From contig NZ_SACY01000003.1 in assembly GCF_004005965.1 (NCBI RefSeq), positions 518,420 through 582,419 on the forward strand: a DNA stretch of 64,000 bases, given 5' to 3'. The notes beneath the pieces are model-generated. The model ran no database searches. It was not told the origin of the DNA and was given only the letters and a program-made list of their open reading frames with translations. The DNA comes from Sandaracinomonas limnophila (GTDB lineage: Bacteria > Bacteroidota > Bacteroidia > Cytophagales > Spirosomataceae). Made by a program: the position numbers and the translations under genes. Shown here one piece after another: positions 1 to 8,606 of the stretch; within the stretch, counting starts at the first letter, position 1, and the number at the start of each line of letters is the position of its first letter.

Positions 1-375
1 CTCACACAATGGTTGAAGAACTTGGTGATTGCCCACAACTGCCTGAATCTGGAAGGGCATGTCTTGAAATTGATTTTTGATCAACAAATCACCTAAACAA
101 TGATGTTCTTTGGTAACTAAGACTACAACTTTCTTTTGGATTGGAGGGATGATTTCAATTTTTGCATCTAAAGGCAAAAATTTTTGCAAACTCGATTGAA
201 TAAAAGGGATGTCACAATCACCTGTAAACGATATTCGCATGAAAAAGCGTTCTGATTCTTCGACAACAAATTCATTTGTCTGCGTCACGTTTACCTTTTG
301 TTCAAATAAAACCCCCGTGATTTGATGCACCAAACCCTTTTGGTCTGAACAGGTAATTTTAATAATTGTCTCCAT
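1..375 (-). CDS. purU: Formyltetrahydrofolate deformylase, 5' part only
   Basis: The reverse strand reads METIIKITCSDQKGLVHQIT from an ATG at 375 and stays open to the window edge (125 codons). The N-terminus is the ACT domain of PurU: SDQKGLVHQITGVLFEQ, then ESERFFMRISF, then the linker VVVLVTKEHHCLGDLL that leads into the formyltransferase-like catalytic domain, which lies outside the window. PurU hydrolyses 10-formyl-THF to formate and THF, balancing one-carbon pools and feeding formate-dependent purine synthesis. The family is about 280 residues, so roughly 155 residues are missing because of the window edge, not a mutation. A good promoter lies just upstream, divergent from the isocitrate dehydrogenase gene. 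Confidence 0.88.
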   Translation of the reverse strand, partial: METIIKITCSDQKGLVHQITGVLFEQKVNVTQTNEFVVEESERFFMRISFTGDCDIPFIQSSLQKFLPLDAKIEIIPPIQKKVVVLVTKEHHCLGDLLIKNQFQDMPFQIQAVVGNHQVLQPLCE

Positions 376-399
376 CCAAAAATAATCTAAAAAATTCAT

Positions 400-431
400 C
401 AAATTTAGCCCAAAATAATGTAGTAAACAAA
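400..431 (-). promoter_or_regulatory. Promoter of purU
   Basis: On the minus strand TTTG (428-431), 20 bases, then TAAATTTG (400-407). This matches the Bacteroidota sigma-A consensus TTTG-N(17-23)-TAnnTTTG. The leader to the ATG at 375 would be about 20 nt. Confidence 0.6.
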
Positions 432-441
432 GTTTTAGTAC

Positions 442-449
442 TACCTTTG
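442..449 (+). promoter_or_regulatory. -7 element of the isocitrate dehydrogenase promoter
   Basis: TACCTTTG fits the TAnnTTTG -7 consensus and lies 59 nt before the ATG at 509. No clear TTTG or TTG is seen at the -33 distance, so this is a weaker call than the divergent purU promoter. Confidence 0.45.
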
Positions 450-508
450 TAGGATTAAGTAGATTGTAAAAATCTAATTTTTTGTACAAACAAAAGTAAA
501 TATTCAAA

Positions 509-1738
509 ATGGAAAAAATTAAAGTTGCCAATCCAGTAGTTGAGCTTGATGGCGATGAAATGACTCGAATTATTTGGAAGTTTATCAAGGACAAATTGAT
601 TTTGCCGTATGTAGATGTGGATATCAAATACTACGATTTAGGTGTTGAGTATCGCGATGAAACGAACGATCAAGTTACAGTTGAAGCTGCTGAGGCTATC
701 AAGAAATATGGCGTAGGTATCAAATGCGCTACTATTACTCCTGATGAGGCACGTGTGGCTGAATTTGGATTGAAGCAAATGTGGAAATCTCCAAATGGAA
801 CAATTCGTAACATTTTGGATGGCACAGTTTTCAGAGAGCCAATCGTTTGTGCCAACGTTCCTCGTTTAGTACCAAACTGGACAGCACCAATCGTTATTGG
901 TCGTCACGCATTTGGAGATCAATACCGTGCAACTGATTTTGTAACAAAAGGAAAAGGAAAATTGACTGTAACTTTCACTCCAGAAGAAGGTGGTGATGTT
1001 CAATCATTTGAAGTTTACAATTTCAAAAGTGATGGAGTTGCCTTAACAATGTACAACACAGATGAGTCGATCCGTGGATTTGCTCATTCATGTTTTAATA
1101 TGGCATTAGGAAAAGGATGGCCATTGTATTTGTCAACTAAGAACACCATTTTAAAGAAATACGATGGTCGTTTCAAAGATATTTTTGAAGAAATTTATGT
1201 AGCAGATTACAAGGCTAAATTTGAAGCTGCAGGAATCGTATATGAGCACCGATTAATTGATGACATGGTTGCATCTGCTTTAAAATGGAATGGAAATTTC
1301 GTTTGGGCATGTAAAAACTATGATGGTGACGTACAATCTGATACAGTAGCACAAGGCTTTGGCTCATTAGGATTAATGACCTCTGTATTGGTTACTCCAG
1401 ATGGAAAAGTTATGGAAGCTGAGGCTGCTCACGGTACGGTTACTCGTCACTACAGAGATCATCAAGCTGGAAAACCAACTTCTACTAACCCAATTGCCTC
1501 AATTTTTGCTTGGACAAGAGGTTTGGAATTCCGCGGAAAATTAGATGGCAACCAACCATTGATTCACTTCTGCCAGACTTTAGAAAAAGTTTGTGTTGAA
1601 ACAGTTGAATCAGGTAAAATGACTAAGGATTTAGCGGTTTGTATCCACGGAAATAAAGTAAACCATGGAGAGCACTATTTGTATACTGAAGAGTTCTTAG
1701 CTGCTTTAGACGAGAATTTACAGAAAGCATTAGCTTAA
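509..1738 (+). CDS. icd: NADP-dependent isocitrate dehydrogenase
   Basis: A 409-residue protein of the eukaryotic-like dimeric NADP isocitrate dehydrogenase type. It converts isocitrate to 2-oxoglutarate and CO2 in the TCA cycle, making NADPH in the cytosol. Seen in sequence: [14 protein letters not shown] at the N-terminus, the substrate loop [17 protein letters not shown] near residue 100, [13 protein letters not shown], and the C-terminal [15 protein letters not shown] and [13 protein letters not shown] blocks. Length is as expected. It is monocistronic and convergent with the esterase gene; a heptamer array forming a 28-bp inverted repeat begins two bases after the stop and probably ends transcription from both sides. 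Confidence 0.95.
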   Translation: MEKIKVANPVVELDGDEMTRIIWKFIKDKLILPYVDVDIKYYDLGVEYRDETNDQVTVEAAEAIKKYGVGIKCATITPDEARVAEFGLKQMWKSPNGTIRNILDGTVFREPIVCANVPRLVPNWTAPIVIGRHAFGDQYRATDFVTKGKGKLTVTFTPEEGGDVQSFEVYNFKSDGVALTMYNTDESIRGFAHSCFNMALGKGWPLYLSTKNTILKKYDGRFKDIFEEIYVADYKAKFEAAGIVYEHRLIDDMVASALKWNGNFVWACKNYDGDVQSDTVAQGFGSLGLMTSVLVTPDGKVMEAEAAHGTVTRHYRDHQAGKPTSTNPIASIFAWTRGLEFRGKLDGNQPLIHFCQTLEKVCVETVESGKMTKDLAVCIHGNKVNHGEHYLYTEEFLAALDENLQKALA

Positions 1739-1740
1739 TA

Positions 1741-1829
1741 TAATTGTTAATTGTTAATTGTTAATTGTTAATTGTTAATGGTTAATTGTAGAGAATTAAT
1801 TTACAATTAACCATTAACAATTAACAATT
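1741..1829. repeat. Heptamer array (TAATTGT) folding into a 28-bp inverted repeat
   Basis: Seven 7-bp units (TAATTGT, one TAATGGT) run from 1741 to 1789. The segment 1763-1790 is repeated as a perfect inverted copy at 1802-1829, leaving an 11-nt loop. It fills the gap between the convergent icd and esterase genes, and the right arm ends in a T run, so it could act as a two-way terminator. Confidence 0.85.
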
Positions 1830-1831
1830 TT

Positions 1832-3958
1832 TTATTGAACCACTATTTGCTTAGAATAAGTCTTATGATCTGCTGTTGAAACAGAGATTATATATTTCCC
1901 TGAAGCCAAATTAGTAAGGGCCAAGTTATAAGTTTGGTCACTTGTTATTTTCCCTTCCTTCACAATTCTACCTGAATAATCCACCAACTGATAATTTGCA
2001 TTAGTCAAATCAGAAATGGATTCAATTTTCACTAAATCATCCGAAAAAACTGGATTAGGAAAAGCTGATAGGCCAGCGTCGTTTGGAAGCGTATAATTAA
2101 ATATTGCGGGAGCTGAATTACAAGTCAAGGTAGAATTGTACGTTTTGCTTGCATACAATTTATAGGTCCCTGTTTGGTTCACTCGAAGATACGTATCTGA
2201 TTTTTGCAAATCTCCGGATGAATTCTGCCAGTGGTAATCGATATCAAACAATTTCAATCCACCATAGAGGACATAAGGTGAATTTAAAGTAATTTGGGGT
2301 GTAGCTGGGTTCTCAAAAACAGTTACTTTTAATAAATTTGAAGGAGCTGATTGACAGGCAAATTGATTTTTAGAAACCGCGGAATACTCACCCGTTTTTG
2401 TAACAAAAATAGAACTACCAACAGCTCCATTATTCCAATAAACTAAACTAGAGCCCGAATTTTTCAATTCGACCTGATTACCATTACAAAAATTCAGATT
2501 CCCATTGGCGGTAATTGAAACTTGAGCAGGAATTGGAAAATTATTACTATTAATTATGGGCGATTGGAATTCGATAAAATTATTTTTCTTGTATTTAATT
2601 GTAAATGTTTTACCAGACAAATTATCATAAAGAGAATTTTGAGCTGCTAAAATTTCGTTATTTGAATTTAAAATATCAAACGAATCAGCACCTAAGCGAT
2701 ATACATTTACATTTGAATTTGAACAAAATTTATCCAATATTGGAAATGATAAAGGTGAAACTGGCAGACCAGCACCCGAAAATAAAACCTGTAATTTTGC
2801 ATACCAACCATTGGCCAAATCATTAAAAGCATTTGGAGAAAAGTGTGTACATCCCAAATATGGAACTGCCAAACGCGGTACCTCAATCAAATCAGAATTA
2901 ACACCCGGTAAAAACAAATTGCTATTATAATTAAACAATTCATTATAAGCGGCAACTATTTTAGAATTATCTGCTAATGGTCCACATGATGAACCCCCAT
3001 CATAATTTCTAATATATGTACTTTGAGCTAATAAAAAAGGAATAGAAAGTCCAGAAACAGATGAAACTGCACTTGATACTTCTTTAAAATAACTGACAAA
3101 ATCGTTGGTAGACATTTGTTGCACATTATCTGTTTCTCCAATTTGCCAAAGCACAGCACGAACACCATTTACTCCGCTATATTTTTTTAGGACTTGCTGA
3201 AGGTTATCAAAGGGGAAACCTGCAGGATAATACGAATCAATCCATGGGTTTTTTGATGCGATTCCCCTGGAAGATTCTGCCCAGTTTCGAATGGAGGTTC
3301 CACTCCAGGCCACATTAAAAAAACAAACAGGAACTTTTAAATTAGCAACAATAGTTTCTCCTAATTTGGGCCAAAAAAAGTTGTTAAATCCTAAGGGTCC
3401 AATGATTGAGCTAGATTTGATTACTTCGAATTTATCCAATGGGAAATTTTTTCCGTTCGGTCCAATATAGGAAAAATTATCAGTTGCGGTGGGAGTAGCA
3501 CTATTGCTAAAATTAGCAGAAATTACCATTTCATTGGTAGTTCCAGAATTAAATGCTTCCCTTTCAACACCTTGTGCATTTGATTGTCCAGCGATGATAA
3601 ACACTTCTCCAACTCCAAACCGGTTAAGTGTAGCAGAATCAGAGGGAATTCCGTTGGAGAATGTACGAACTTTAAATTTATACCAGCCTCCTTTAAGTGT
3701 TAATTTCCCTTGGTAAAATCCACCGATTGCAAGAGAATCTAATACTATCCATTTGCCTTCTTGTTCTTTACTATCGACTACTTGAATTAATTTATATTCT
3801 ACCTTGGAAGAATTGGCAGGTAATTTTCCTAAGAATGAAACTTCTGCAAAATTCGTTTTGTCACGTTGCAAAACCTGATTATTATAGGGATAATCAACCG
3901 TGATTTGTGGAAAGGCCTTGGTCCAAATAAACAATAATAGAAAAACTATTTTACGCAT
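1832..3958 (-). CDS. Secreted SGNH-type (sialate O-acetylesterase-like) esterase with T9SS type A tail
   Basis: A 708-residue secreted protein. Residues 1-18 form a signal peptide. GQSNAQG near 124-130 is the block I Ser/Gly motif of the sialate O-acetylesterase-like SGNH group; NVAWSGTSIRNW and VLWQIGETDN fit later blocks, and THFSP near 360 can supply the catalytic His. An Ig/PKD-like middle region with Cys residues follows. The last 75 residues (FPNPVFSDDLVKIE to SKQIVVQ) are a T9SS type A sorting domain, so the enzyme is exported and anchored or released outside. The substrate is probably an acetylated polysaccharide, but that is inference. It lies alone, downstream of nothing on its strand. 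Confidence 0.82.
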   Translation of the reverse strand: MRKIVFLLLFIWTKAFPQITVDYPYNNQVLQRDKTNFAEVSFLGKLPANSSKVEYKLIQVVDSKEQEGKWIVLDSLAIGGFYQGKLTLKGGWYKFKVRTFSNGIPSDSATLNRFGVGEVFIIAGQSNAQGVEREAFNSGTTNEMVISANFSNSATPTATDNFSYIGPNGKNFPLDKFEVIKSSSIIGPLGFNNFFWPKLGETIVANLKVPVCFFNVAWSGTSIRNWAESSRGIASKNPWIDSYYPAGFPFDNLQQVLKKYSGVNGVRAVLWQIGETDNVQQMSTNDFVSYFKEVSSAVSSVSGLSIPFLLAQSTYIRNYDGGSSCGPLADNSKIVAAYNELFNYNSNLFLPGVNSDLIEVPRLAVPYLGCTHFSPNAFNDLANGWYAKLQVLFSGAGLPVSPLSFPILDKFCSNSNVNVYRLGADSFDILNSNNEILAAQNSLYDNLSGKTFTIKYKKNNFIEFQSPIINSNNFPIPAQVSITANGNLNFCNGNQVELKNSGSSLVYWNNGAVGSSIFVTKTGEYSAVSKNQFACQSAPSNLLKVTVFENPATPQITLNSPYVLYGGLKLFDIDYHWQNSSGDLQKSDTYLRVNQTGTYKLYASKTYNSTLTCNSAPAIFNYTLPNDAGLSAFPNPVFSDDLVKIESISDLTNANYQLVDYSGRIVKEGKITSDQTYNLALTNLASGKYIISVSTADHKTYSKQIVVQ

Positions 3959-4010
3959 GTATTTACTTGAAAATTACTTTATTAAAATTCTTATATTTTC
4001 AAAAATAGGC

Positions 4011-4047
4011 AAAAAAAAGTCGCAAGTGAAAACCTGCGACTTTTTTT
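4011..4047. terminator. Bidirectional rho-independent terminator
   Basis: Stem AAAAAAGTCGCA (4013-4024) pairs with TGCGACTTTTTT (4035-4046) around a loop of about 10 nt. On the minus strand it ends the rpsF-rpsR-rplI operon; T runs are present on both strands. Confidence 0.8.
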
Positions 4048-4059
4048 ATTTAATTTTAA

Positions 4060-4503
4060 TTACTCAGCTACTACAGAGAAAGTAATTTTGTGCTTTACAT
4101 CTTTGTGAAGATCCAAAGTAGCGGCGTAATCGCCAACCATTTTCACCTCAGAGTCAAAAGAAATTTTCTTACGATCTACATCGAACCCTTTTTCTTTCAA
4201 TAAATCTGAAATCTGTAGGCTTGTTACACGGCCAAAGATTTTACCACTTTCTCCTGTTTTAGCAGGAATTGTTAATGCTAATTCTCCAATTGAAGCAGCT
4301 AAATCCAAAGCATCCTGACGGATTTTTTCTACTTTGTGAGCAGCTTGCTTAATATTTTCTGCCAAAACCTTTAGGTTCGAAGAAGTTGCCATCATAGCAA
4401 ATCCTTGGGGAATCAAGTAATTACGACCATATCCTGCTTTCACAGTTACTACATCGTTCTTATATCCCAATCCGGCAATATCAGTTTTTAATATGATTTC
4501 CAT
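4060..4503 (-). CDS. rplI: 50S ribosomal protein L9 (bL9)
   Basis: 147 residues, the usual length. The N-terminal domain MEIILKTDIAGLGYKNDVVTV with GYGRNYLIPQGFA is the L9 signature; the long linking helix (residues about 45-80) and the C-terminal rRNA-binding domain follow. L9 binds 23S rRNA at the base of the L1 stalk and helps hold reading frame. It is the last gene of rpsF-rpsR-rplI, 36 nt after rpsR, and is followed directly by a strong terminator. Confidence 0.97.
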   Translation of the reverse strand: MEIILKTDIAGLGYKNDVVTVKAGYGRNYLIPQGFAMMATSSNLKVLAENIKQAAHKVEKIRQDALDLAASIGELALTIPAKTGESGKIFGRVTSLQISDLLKEKGFDVDRKKISFDSEVKMVGDYAATLDLHKDVKHKITFSVVAE

Positions 4504-4539
4504 TTGAATAAATCTCTAATGTTAATAATTGTTTCCGGT

Positions 4540-4791
4540 TTATTTCAAGCCATCAGCTACGTATGGCATTAAAGCCAAATGACGAGCTCTTTTAACTGCT
4601 TGTGATACTTTTCCTTGAAATTTCAAAGAAGTTCCTGTAATACGACGAGGTAAAATTTTACCTTGCTCATTTACTAACTTTAATAAGTAATCCGGATTCT
4701 TATAATCGATATACTTAATGCCTGACTTCTTGAAGCGGCAGTATTTTTTACGATTGTTGTTCTTATCTACTGGTTCGTTTACAAGTGTCAT
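4540..4791 (-). CDS. rpsR: 30S ribosomal protein S18 (bS18)
   Basis: 83 residues with KYCRFKKSGIKYIDYKNPDYL and the conserved basic core GKILPRRITGTSLKFQ, then QAVKRARHLALMPY. S18 pairs with S6 on the platform of the small subunit. The single Cys in the N-terminal CRF block is not part of a four-Cys zinc ribbon, so this is the zinc-independent form. It starts 2 nt after the rpsF stop, so translation is likely coupled. Confidence 0.97.
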   Translation of the reverse strand: MTLVNEPVDKNNNRKKYCRFKKSGIKYIDYKNPDYLLKLVNEQGKILPRRITGTSLKFQGKVSQAVKRARHLALMPYVADGLK

Positions 4792-4793
4792 GA

Positions 4794-5156
4794 TTATTCT
4801 TCTGTTTTTTCTACTTTTTTACCAACTAAACCTTTTCTTTTCTTCTCATTGTAAGCAACTGCATGCTTATCTAAAGCGATTGTTAAGAAACGAATAACAC
4901 GCTCATCACGCTTATACTCTAATTCTAGCTTTGCAATCAATTGAGGATCTGCAGCAAATTCAAAAATTTGGTAGTAACCTGTATGCTTATTTTGAATTGG
5001 ATACGCTAATTTACGTAATCCCCAAGCATCCTCATGAACTAACTGTGCGCTATTGTCTGTCAATAGCTTCTTGAATTTTTCAACGGCATCCTTTGTCTGC
5101 TGCTCAGACAAAACGGGAGTTAGGATGAACACCGTTTCATAGTTCTTTAATTCCAT
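4794..5156 (-). CDS. rpsF: 30S ribosomal protein S6 (bS6)
   Basis: 120 residues with [16 protein letters not shown] at the start, [19 protein letters not shown] in the middle and [16 protein letters not shown], all typical S6 blocks. It forms a heterodimer with S18 on the 30S platform. It is the first gene of the rpsF-rpsR-rplI operon, which in many bacteria includes ssb; here ssb is absent. The promoter at 5196-5226 is close to consensus and shares a 16-bp stretch with the initiator tRNA promoter. Confidence 0.97.
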   Translation of the reverse strand: MELKNYETVFILTPVLSEQQTKDAVEKFKKLLTDNSAQLVHEDAWGLRKLAYPIQNKHTGYYQIFEFAADPQLIAKLELEYKRDERVIRFLTIALDKHAVAYNEKKRKGLVGKKVEKTEE

Positions 5157-5195
5157 AAAAAAATGTTAAATATTAAATTAATTAAAATTGGACTG

Positions 5196-5226
5196 CAAAG
5201 GTAGTAAAAATAGGTTCAATATCAAA
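5196..5226 (-). promoter_or_regulatory. Promoter of the rpsF-rpsR-rplI operon
   Basis: On the minus strand TTTG (5223-5226), 19 bases, TACCTTTG (5196-5203), a full match to the Bacteroidota consensus. The -7 box continues as CTTTGCAGTCCAATTT, identical over 16 bases to the region in front of tRNA-fMet. Confidence 0.8.
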
Positions 5227-5241
5227 CGATTATGCAAAAAT

Positions 5242-6213
5242 TTATCGCACATCAAATGTACCTAGTCCAATTAGAAATCCCTCAGAATAGATTTCTATTT
5301 CATGTCGACCTTCCTTATATGCACCATTTCTTGCATAAATAAATTCAACCGATTGGTGATTATTTTCGTAAAATATACGTTGCTTAGCTGTAAAGGGCAA
5401 TTCGCGACCTTTAAAAACGAAGGTACCAGAACCAGACGCATAATCTGAAATAACTAGACCCGTAGGCTCAATAATACGTAAATAAATAGTTTTAAGCTCT
5501 TTGGCCGTCAGTGAATTTTCCTGCAAATGGAAAATTACCCGAATTTTTTCGATTTTTTTTGCCTTTTGATTATTTAAACCTGCCTCTCGCCCTCTGGTGG
5601 AAATAGCATAAATATTTACCCCTTCAGCATGCATGGCAGCTGCAACACTAACCTTCTCACTTAATTCTTGGTTTTTTGCTTCTAAAAATCTAGATCTTTC
5701 AGAAAGGGCCTTTTCTTTCACTCCAAACAAACTGCTAGAATCTTTCATCGCCTTTTGAATATTTGTAAGGCCTTCTTGAATCAATTTCACCTCTCTACTC
5801 AAAGAGTCATTTCTAGCAATTAAAACTACGTTTTCCTTTTTTAATTTTTTGATTTCTTGGTCCTTCAAACCTAACAACTTCACATAATAGGCCAACTTCT
5901 TCTTGATTTCTTCAATATCGACCTCAGCATCACCCTCATGTAATTTTTTGCGATCATTTTCAATTTGCAATCGCGCATCCTCCAATTCATTCACCTTTCC
6001 ACCCAACTTCTTTATTTCCACCATCCGAATTCGCAATTGCTGAGAAATTGAATCTAATTGATCCTCGGCGCTACTCACAAATTTCTTTTCAGCTGAAGTC
6101 AAAAATCCCAATTGAATATCCATTCGCTCTGCTAGGTATAAAGCAAAAAAAACAATTGCCAAAAGGGCAATTATCCAAGAAAATTTAGAATGACTTGACT
6201 GATTTGATTCCAT
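5242..6213 (-). CDS. Membrane-anchored coiled-coil protein of unknown function
   Basis: 323 residues. One hydrophobic segment (about residues 12-28, WIIALLAIVFFALYLA) anchors the N-terminus in the inner membrane. Residues about 40-195 are rich in Lys, Glu and Leu with heptad spacing, a long coiled coil. The C-terminal 110 residues (IRVIFHLQENSLTAKEL to IGLGTFDVR) look like a compact beta domain. I recognise no enzyme motif. The architecture recurs in Bacteroidota as an uncharacterised protein and suggests a cell-envelope scaffold or spacer; that role is inference. It is transcribed alone, between rpsF and the divergent yggS. Confidence 0.75.
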   Translation of the reverse strand: MESNQSSHSKFSWIIALLAIVFFALYLAERMDIQLGFLTSAEKKFVSSAEDQLDSISQQLRIRMVEIKKLGGKVNELEDARLQIENDRKKLHEGDAEVDIEEIKKKLAYYVKLLGLKDQEIKKLKKENVVLIARNDSLSREVKLIQEGLTNIQKAMKDSSSLFGVKEKALSERSRFLEAKNQELSEKVSVAAAMHAEGVNIYAISTRGREAGLNNQKAKKIEKIRVIFHLQENSLTAKELKTIYLRIIEPTGLVISDYASGSGTFVFKGRELPFTAKQRIFYENNHQSVEFIYARNGAYKEGRHEIEIYSEGFLIGLGTFDVR

Positions 6214-6277
6214 AAATGCTATATCTAAAATTCATTAGATGCATGAATCAAAAATAATAAATTTATTTGAATATGGT

Positions 6278-6285
6278 TACTTTTG
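6278..6285 (+). promoter_or_regulatory. -7 element of the yggS promoter
   Basis: TACTTTTG matches TAnnTTTG and lies 15 nt before the ATG at 6301. No good -33 element is visible. Confidence 0.4.
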
Positions 6286-6300
6286 TAAAAAAAAATCCAA

Positions 6301-6981
6301 ATGAATTCTCAGATTTCAGAACATATTCAATTTATTTTAAATCAATTAGCTCCGTTCAAATGCAAATTAATTGCTGTAACTAAGACAAGAAGTATAGCTG
6401 AATTACAAGCAACTTATACTGCTGGCATCCTCGACTTTGGCGAAAACAGGGTGCAAGAAATGGTAGATAAACAACCTCAATTACCAGCGGATATTCGCTG
6501 GCATCAAATTGGACATCTTCAAACTAACAAAGTAAAGTACATTGCCCCTTTTGTTCATTTAATTCATTCGGTTGATTCCTTCAAATTATTGAAAGAAATT
6601 AACAAAGAAGCTCTTAAAAACAATCGGACCATTCCATGTTTATTGCAAATGTACATTGCACAAGAAGAAACGAAGTTCGGCTTAGACAAACAGGAGCTTG
6701 AAGAATTATTGAACAATCCTGAACTGTCTAGCTTGAAAAATATTCAAATCGTGGGTTTGATGGGAATGGCGAGTTTCACAGAAAACACAGCTCAAATTAA
6801 AACAGAATTTCAGAGCTTAAAAAATATATTTGAAGAGGTGAAAACTCAAAAAAAGGGCGAAAAAGCAGGGAATGTAGATTGGCAAGAAATTTCCATGGGG
6901 ATGTCTGGCGACTACTTATTGGCCGCCCAGGAAGGTTCAACCATGGTTCGAGTGGGGTCAAAAATATATGGGGCTCGATAA
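6301..6981 (+). CDS. YggS/PROSC-family pyridoxal-phosphate homeostasis protein
   Basis: 226 residues, a single alanine-racemase-like TIM barrel with no second domain, as in YggS. LIAVTKTRS near residue 25 carries the PLP lysine; DFGENRVQEMVDK, WHQIGHLQTNKVKY, EETKFGLD, GLMGMAS and SMGMSGDYLLA are family blocks. It binds PLP and buffers the free cofactor and amino-acid pools rather than catalysing a known reaction. It converges on greA, the two stops being 16 nt apart. Confidence 0.92.
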   Translation: MNSQISEHIQFILNQLAPFKCKLIAVTKTRSIAELQATYTAGILDFGENRVQEMVDKQPQLPADIRWHQIGHLQTNKVKYIAPFVHLIHSVDSFKLLKEINKEALKNNRTIPCLLQMYIAQEETKFGLDKQELEELLNNPELSSLKNIQIVGLMGMASFTENTAQIKTEFQSLKNIFEEVKTQKKGEKAGNVDWQEISMGMSGDYLLAAQEGSTMVRVGSKIYGAR

Positions 6982-7005
6982 AATAGAGCCCAAAAATTTA
7001 TCGAG
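6971..7005. terminator. Overlapping inverted repeats between convergent yggS and greA
   Basis: GGGCTC (6971-6976) pairs with GAGCCC (6986-6991), and CTCGATAAA (6974-6982) pairs perfectly with TTTATCGAG (6997-7005). The two stems share the CTC bases and exclude each other. The repeats cover the yggS stop and the greA stop. A role in ending transcription is inferred; T runs are short. Confidence 0.4.
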
Positions 7006-7471
7006 TAATTGATAATATTTCAAACTCCATTTTACCTGCTGGAGCTTGAATTTCAGCCATTTCACCCTCTTTTTTACCCAATAAACCTTTACCAAATGGG
7101 GAAGAAACTGAAATTTTTCCAGTTTTTAAATCGGCCTCTTCTTCCGACACTATTGTGTAAGAAAAAGTTGCACCATTTTTGATGTTTTTAATTTTCACAA
7201 TAGAATAAATGGAAACTTTAGACGTGTCAATTGTTGACTCATCAAGAATTCGAGCATTGGCAACAACCTCTTCTAATTTTGAAATCTTTAATTCAAGTAA
7301 ACCTTGAGCATCTTTCGCAGCATCGTATTCCGCATTTTCACTCAAATCACCTTTATCTCTCGCCTCTGCAATTTGCTTAGCCATATCAGATCTTCCTTGA
7401 ATTTTAAGGTGATGTAATTCTGCTTTCAATTTTTCGAGTGCCTCTGCTGTGTAATACTGTAACTTTGCCAT
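6998..7471 (-). CDS. greA: Transcription elongation factor GreA
   Basis: 157 residues, standard length. The N-terminal coiled coil (YYTAEALEKLKAELHHLK to about residue 75) includes the tip acidic patch GDLSENAEYDAAKD, which enters the RNA polymerase secondary channel and stimulates cleavage of backtracked RNA. The C-terminal FKBP-like domain ends SPFGKGLLGKKEGEMAEIQAP. It is monocistronic with a leader of about 130 nt that contains a strong hairpin followed by a T-rich run. Confidence 0.96.
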   Translation of the reverse strand: MAKLQYYTAEALEKLKAELHHLKIQGRSDMAKQIAEARDKGDLSENAEYDAAKDAQGLLELKISKLEEVVANARILDESTIDTSKVSIYSIVKIKNIKNGATFSYTIVSEEEADLKTGKISVSSPFGKGLLGKKEGEMAEIQAPAGKMEFEILSITR

Positions 7472-7507
7472 TTGTTTATAAATATATTAGCTTCAATTAA
7501 AATAAAA

Positions 7508-7530
7508 TAGAACGGCCACCGACCGTTCTA
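7508..7530 (-). promoter_or_regulatory. Hairpin with T-rich 3' side in the greA leader
   Basis: TAGAACGG (7508-7515) pairs perfectly with CCGTTCTA (7523-7530) around 7 nt. On the minus strand it is followed by TTTTATTTT, so it looks like an intrinsic terminator inside the greA leader, 36 nt before the start codon. It could attenuate greA or release a short leader RNA. Confidence 0.5.
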
Positions 7531-7611
7531 CCTAATTTATTTGTAGTTTTGTTTCGGTTTCTTGTTTAATCGAAATGAGATTTTACCAACAAGTTGTTGT
7601 AATTCATAACA

Positions 7612-7645
7612 CAAAGGTAAAGAAAATTCCCATTAGATTACCAAA
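7612..7645 (-). promoter_or_regulatory. Promoter of greA
   Basis: On the minus strand TTTG (7642-7645), 22 bases, TACCTTTG (7612-7619), a good consensus match. It places the start of transcription near 7607, giving a leader of about 135 nt that holds the hairpin at 7508-7530. Confidence 0.6.
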
Positions 7646-7676
7646 ACATTTCCTTTGTATCAAGTAAAAATTACGC

Positions 7677-8606
7677 ATGAGAATTATATTCTTTGGAACT
7701 CCAGATTTTGCAGTTGCTAGCCTAGAAGCGCTAATTCAAGCAGGAAAAGAGGTAGTTGCTGTTGTTACTGCACCTGATAAACCTGCCGGCAGGGGTCAAC
7801 AACTACAAGCAAGTGCTGTTAAAATTTGTGCGGAAAAACATCAATTACCTGTACTGCAACCCAGCAATTTGAAAGCTGAAGATTTTCTACAAACCTTAAA
7901 AAATTATCAAGCAGACCTTCAAATAATTGTTGCATTTCGAATGCTTCCTGAAGTAGTTTGGAACATGCCACACTTGGGAACCTTTAATTTGCATGGATCC
8001 TTATTACCGAATTACAGAGGGGCCGCTCCTATTCACTGGGCAATTATCAATGGAGAAAAAGAAACAGGTGTAACTACCTTTTTCTTAAAACATGAAATTG
8101 ACACGGGGGATCTTCTTTTTCAAGAAAAAACCCAGATTTCACCTACAGATACTACAGGTGAAGTTTACGAGCGACTGATGCACATTGGTGCACAATTAGT
8201 GGTTAAAACTGTGAATGCAATTGAGCAAAATAATTTCCAGCAAATGCCACAAATTGACAATGGAAATTTGAAAGCTGCGCCAAAATTAAACAAAGAAACA
8301 GGTAAAATAGATTGGTCTAAACCAGGATTGGAAATTTATAATTTAATCCGTGGACTCAATCCATTCCCAAGTGCCTATACCGAATTGGATGGTAAAAATT
8401 GTAAAATTCATTCCGCAAAATTCATTTCAGAAAGTATTAAAAATCAACCAATAGGTTCATATGAGAGTGATGGAAAGACTTTTTTAAACTTTTTAGTTTC
8501 AGATGGAAAAATATCAATCCTTGAACTTCAATTAGAAGGCAAGAAAAAAATGAAAATAGATGAATTCTTAAGAGGATATATTTTTAATCCGGCAATAAAA
8601 GGGTAA
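7677..8606 (+). CDS. fmt: Methionyl-tRNA formyltransferase
   Basis: 309 residues. It moves the formyl group of 10-formyl-THF to methionyl-initiator tRNA. The N-terminal Rossmann-like domain shows MRIIFFGTPDFAV, the catalytic FNLHGSLLPNYRGAAPIHW with Asn104 and His106, and Asp143 in HEIDTGD. The C-terminal OB-like domain (from about 205) shows GLNPFPSAYTELDGK. Its tRNA substrate, initiator tRNA-Met, is encoded in this window at 37772-37844. It is followed by an aminotransferase gene 31 nt downstream, whose own -7 box overlaps the fmt stop. Confidence 0.96.
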   Translation: MRIIFFGTPDFAVASLEALIQAGKEVVAVVTAPDKPAGRGQQLQASAVKICAEKHQLPVLQPSNLKAEDFLQTLKNYQADLQIIVAFRMLPEVVWNMPHLGTFNLHGSLLPNYRGAAPIHWAIINGEKETGVTTFFLKHEIDTGDLLFQEKTQISPTDTTGEVYERLMHIGAQLVVKTVNAIEQNNFQQMPQIDNGNLKAAPKLNKETGKIDWSKPGLEIYNLIRGLNPFPSAYTELDGKNCKIHSAKFISESIKNQPIGSYESDGKTFLNFLVSDGKISILELQLEGKKKMKIDEFLRGYIFNPAIKG

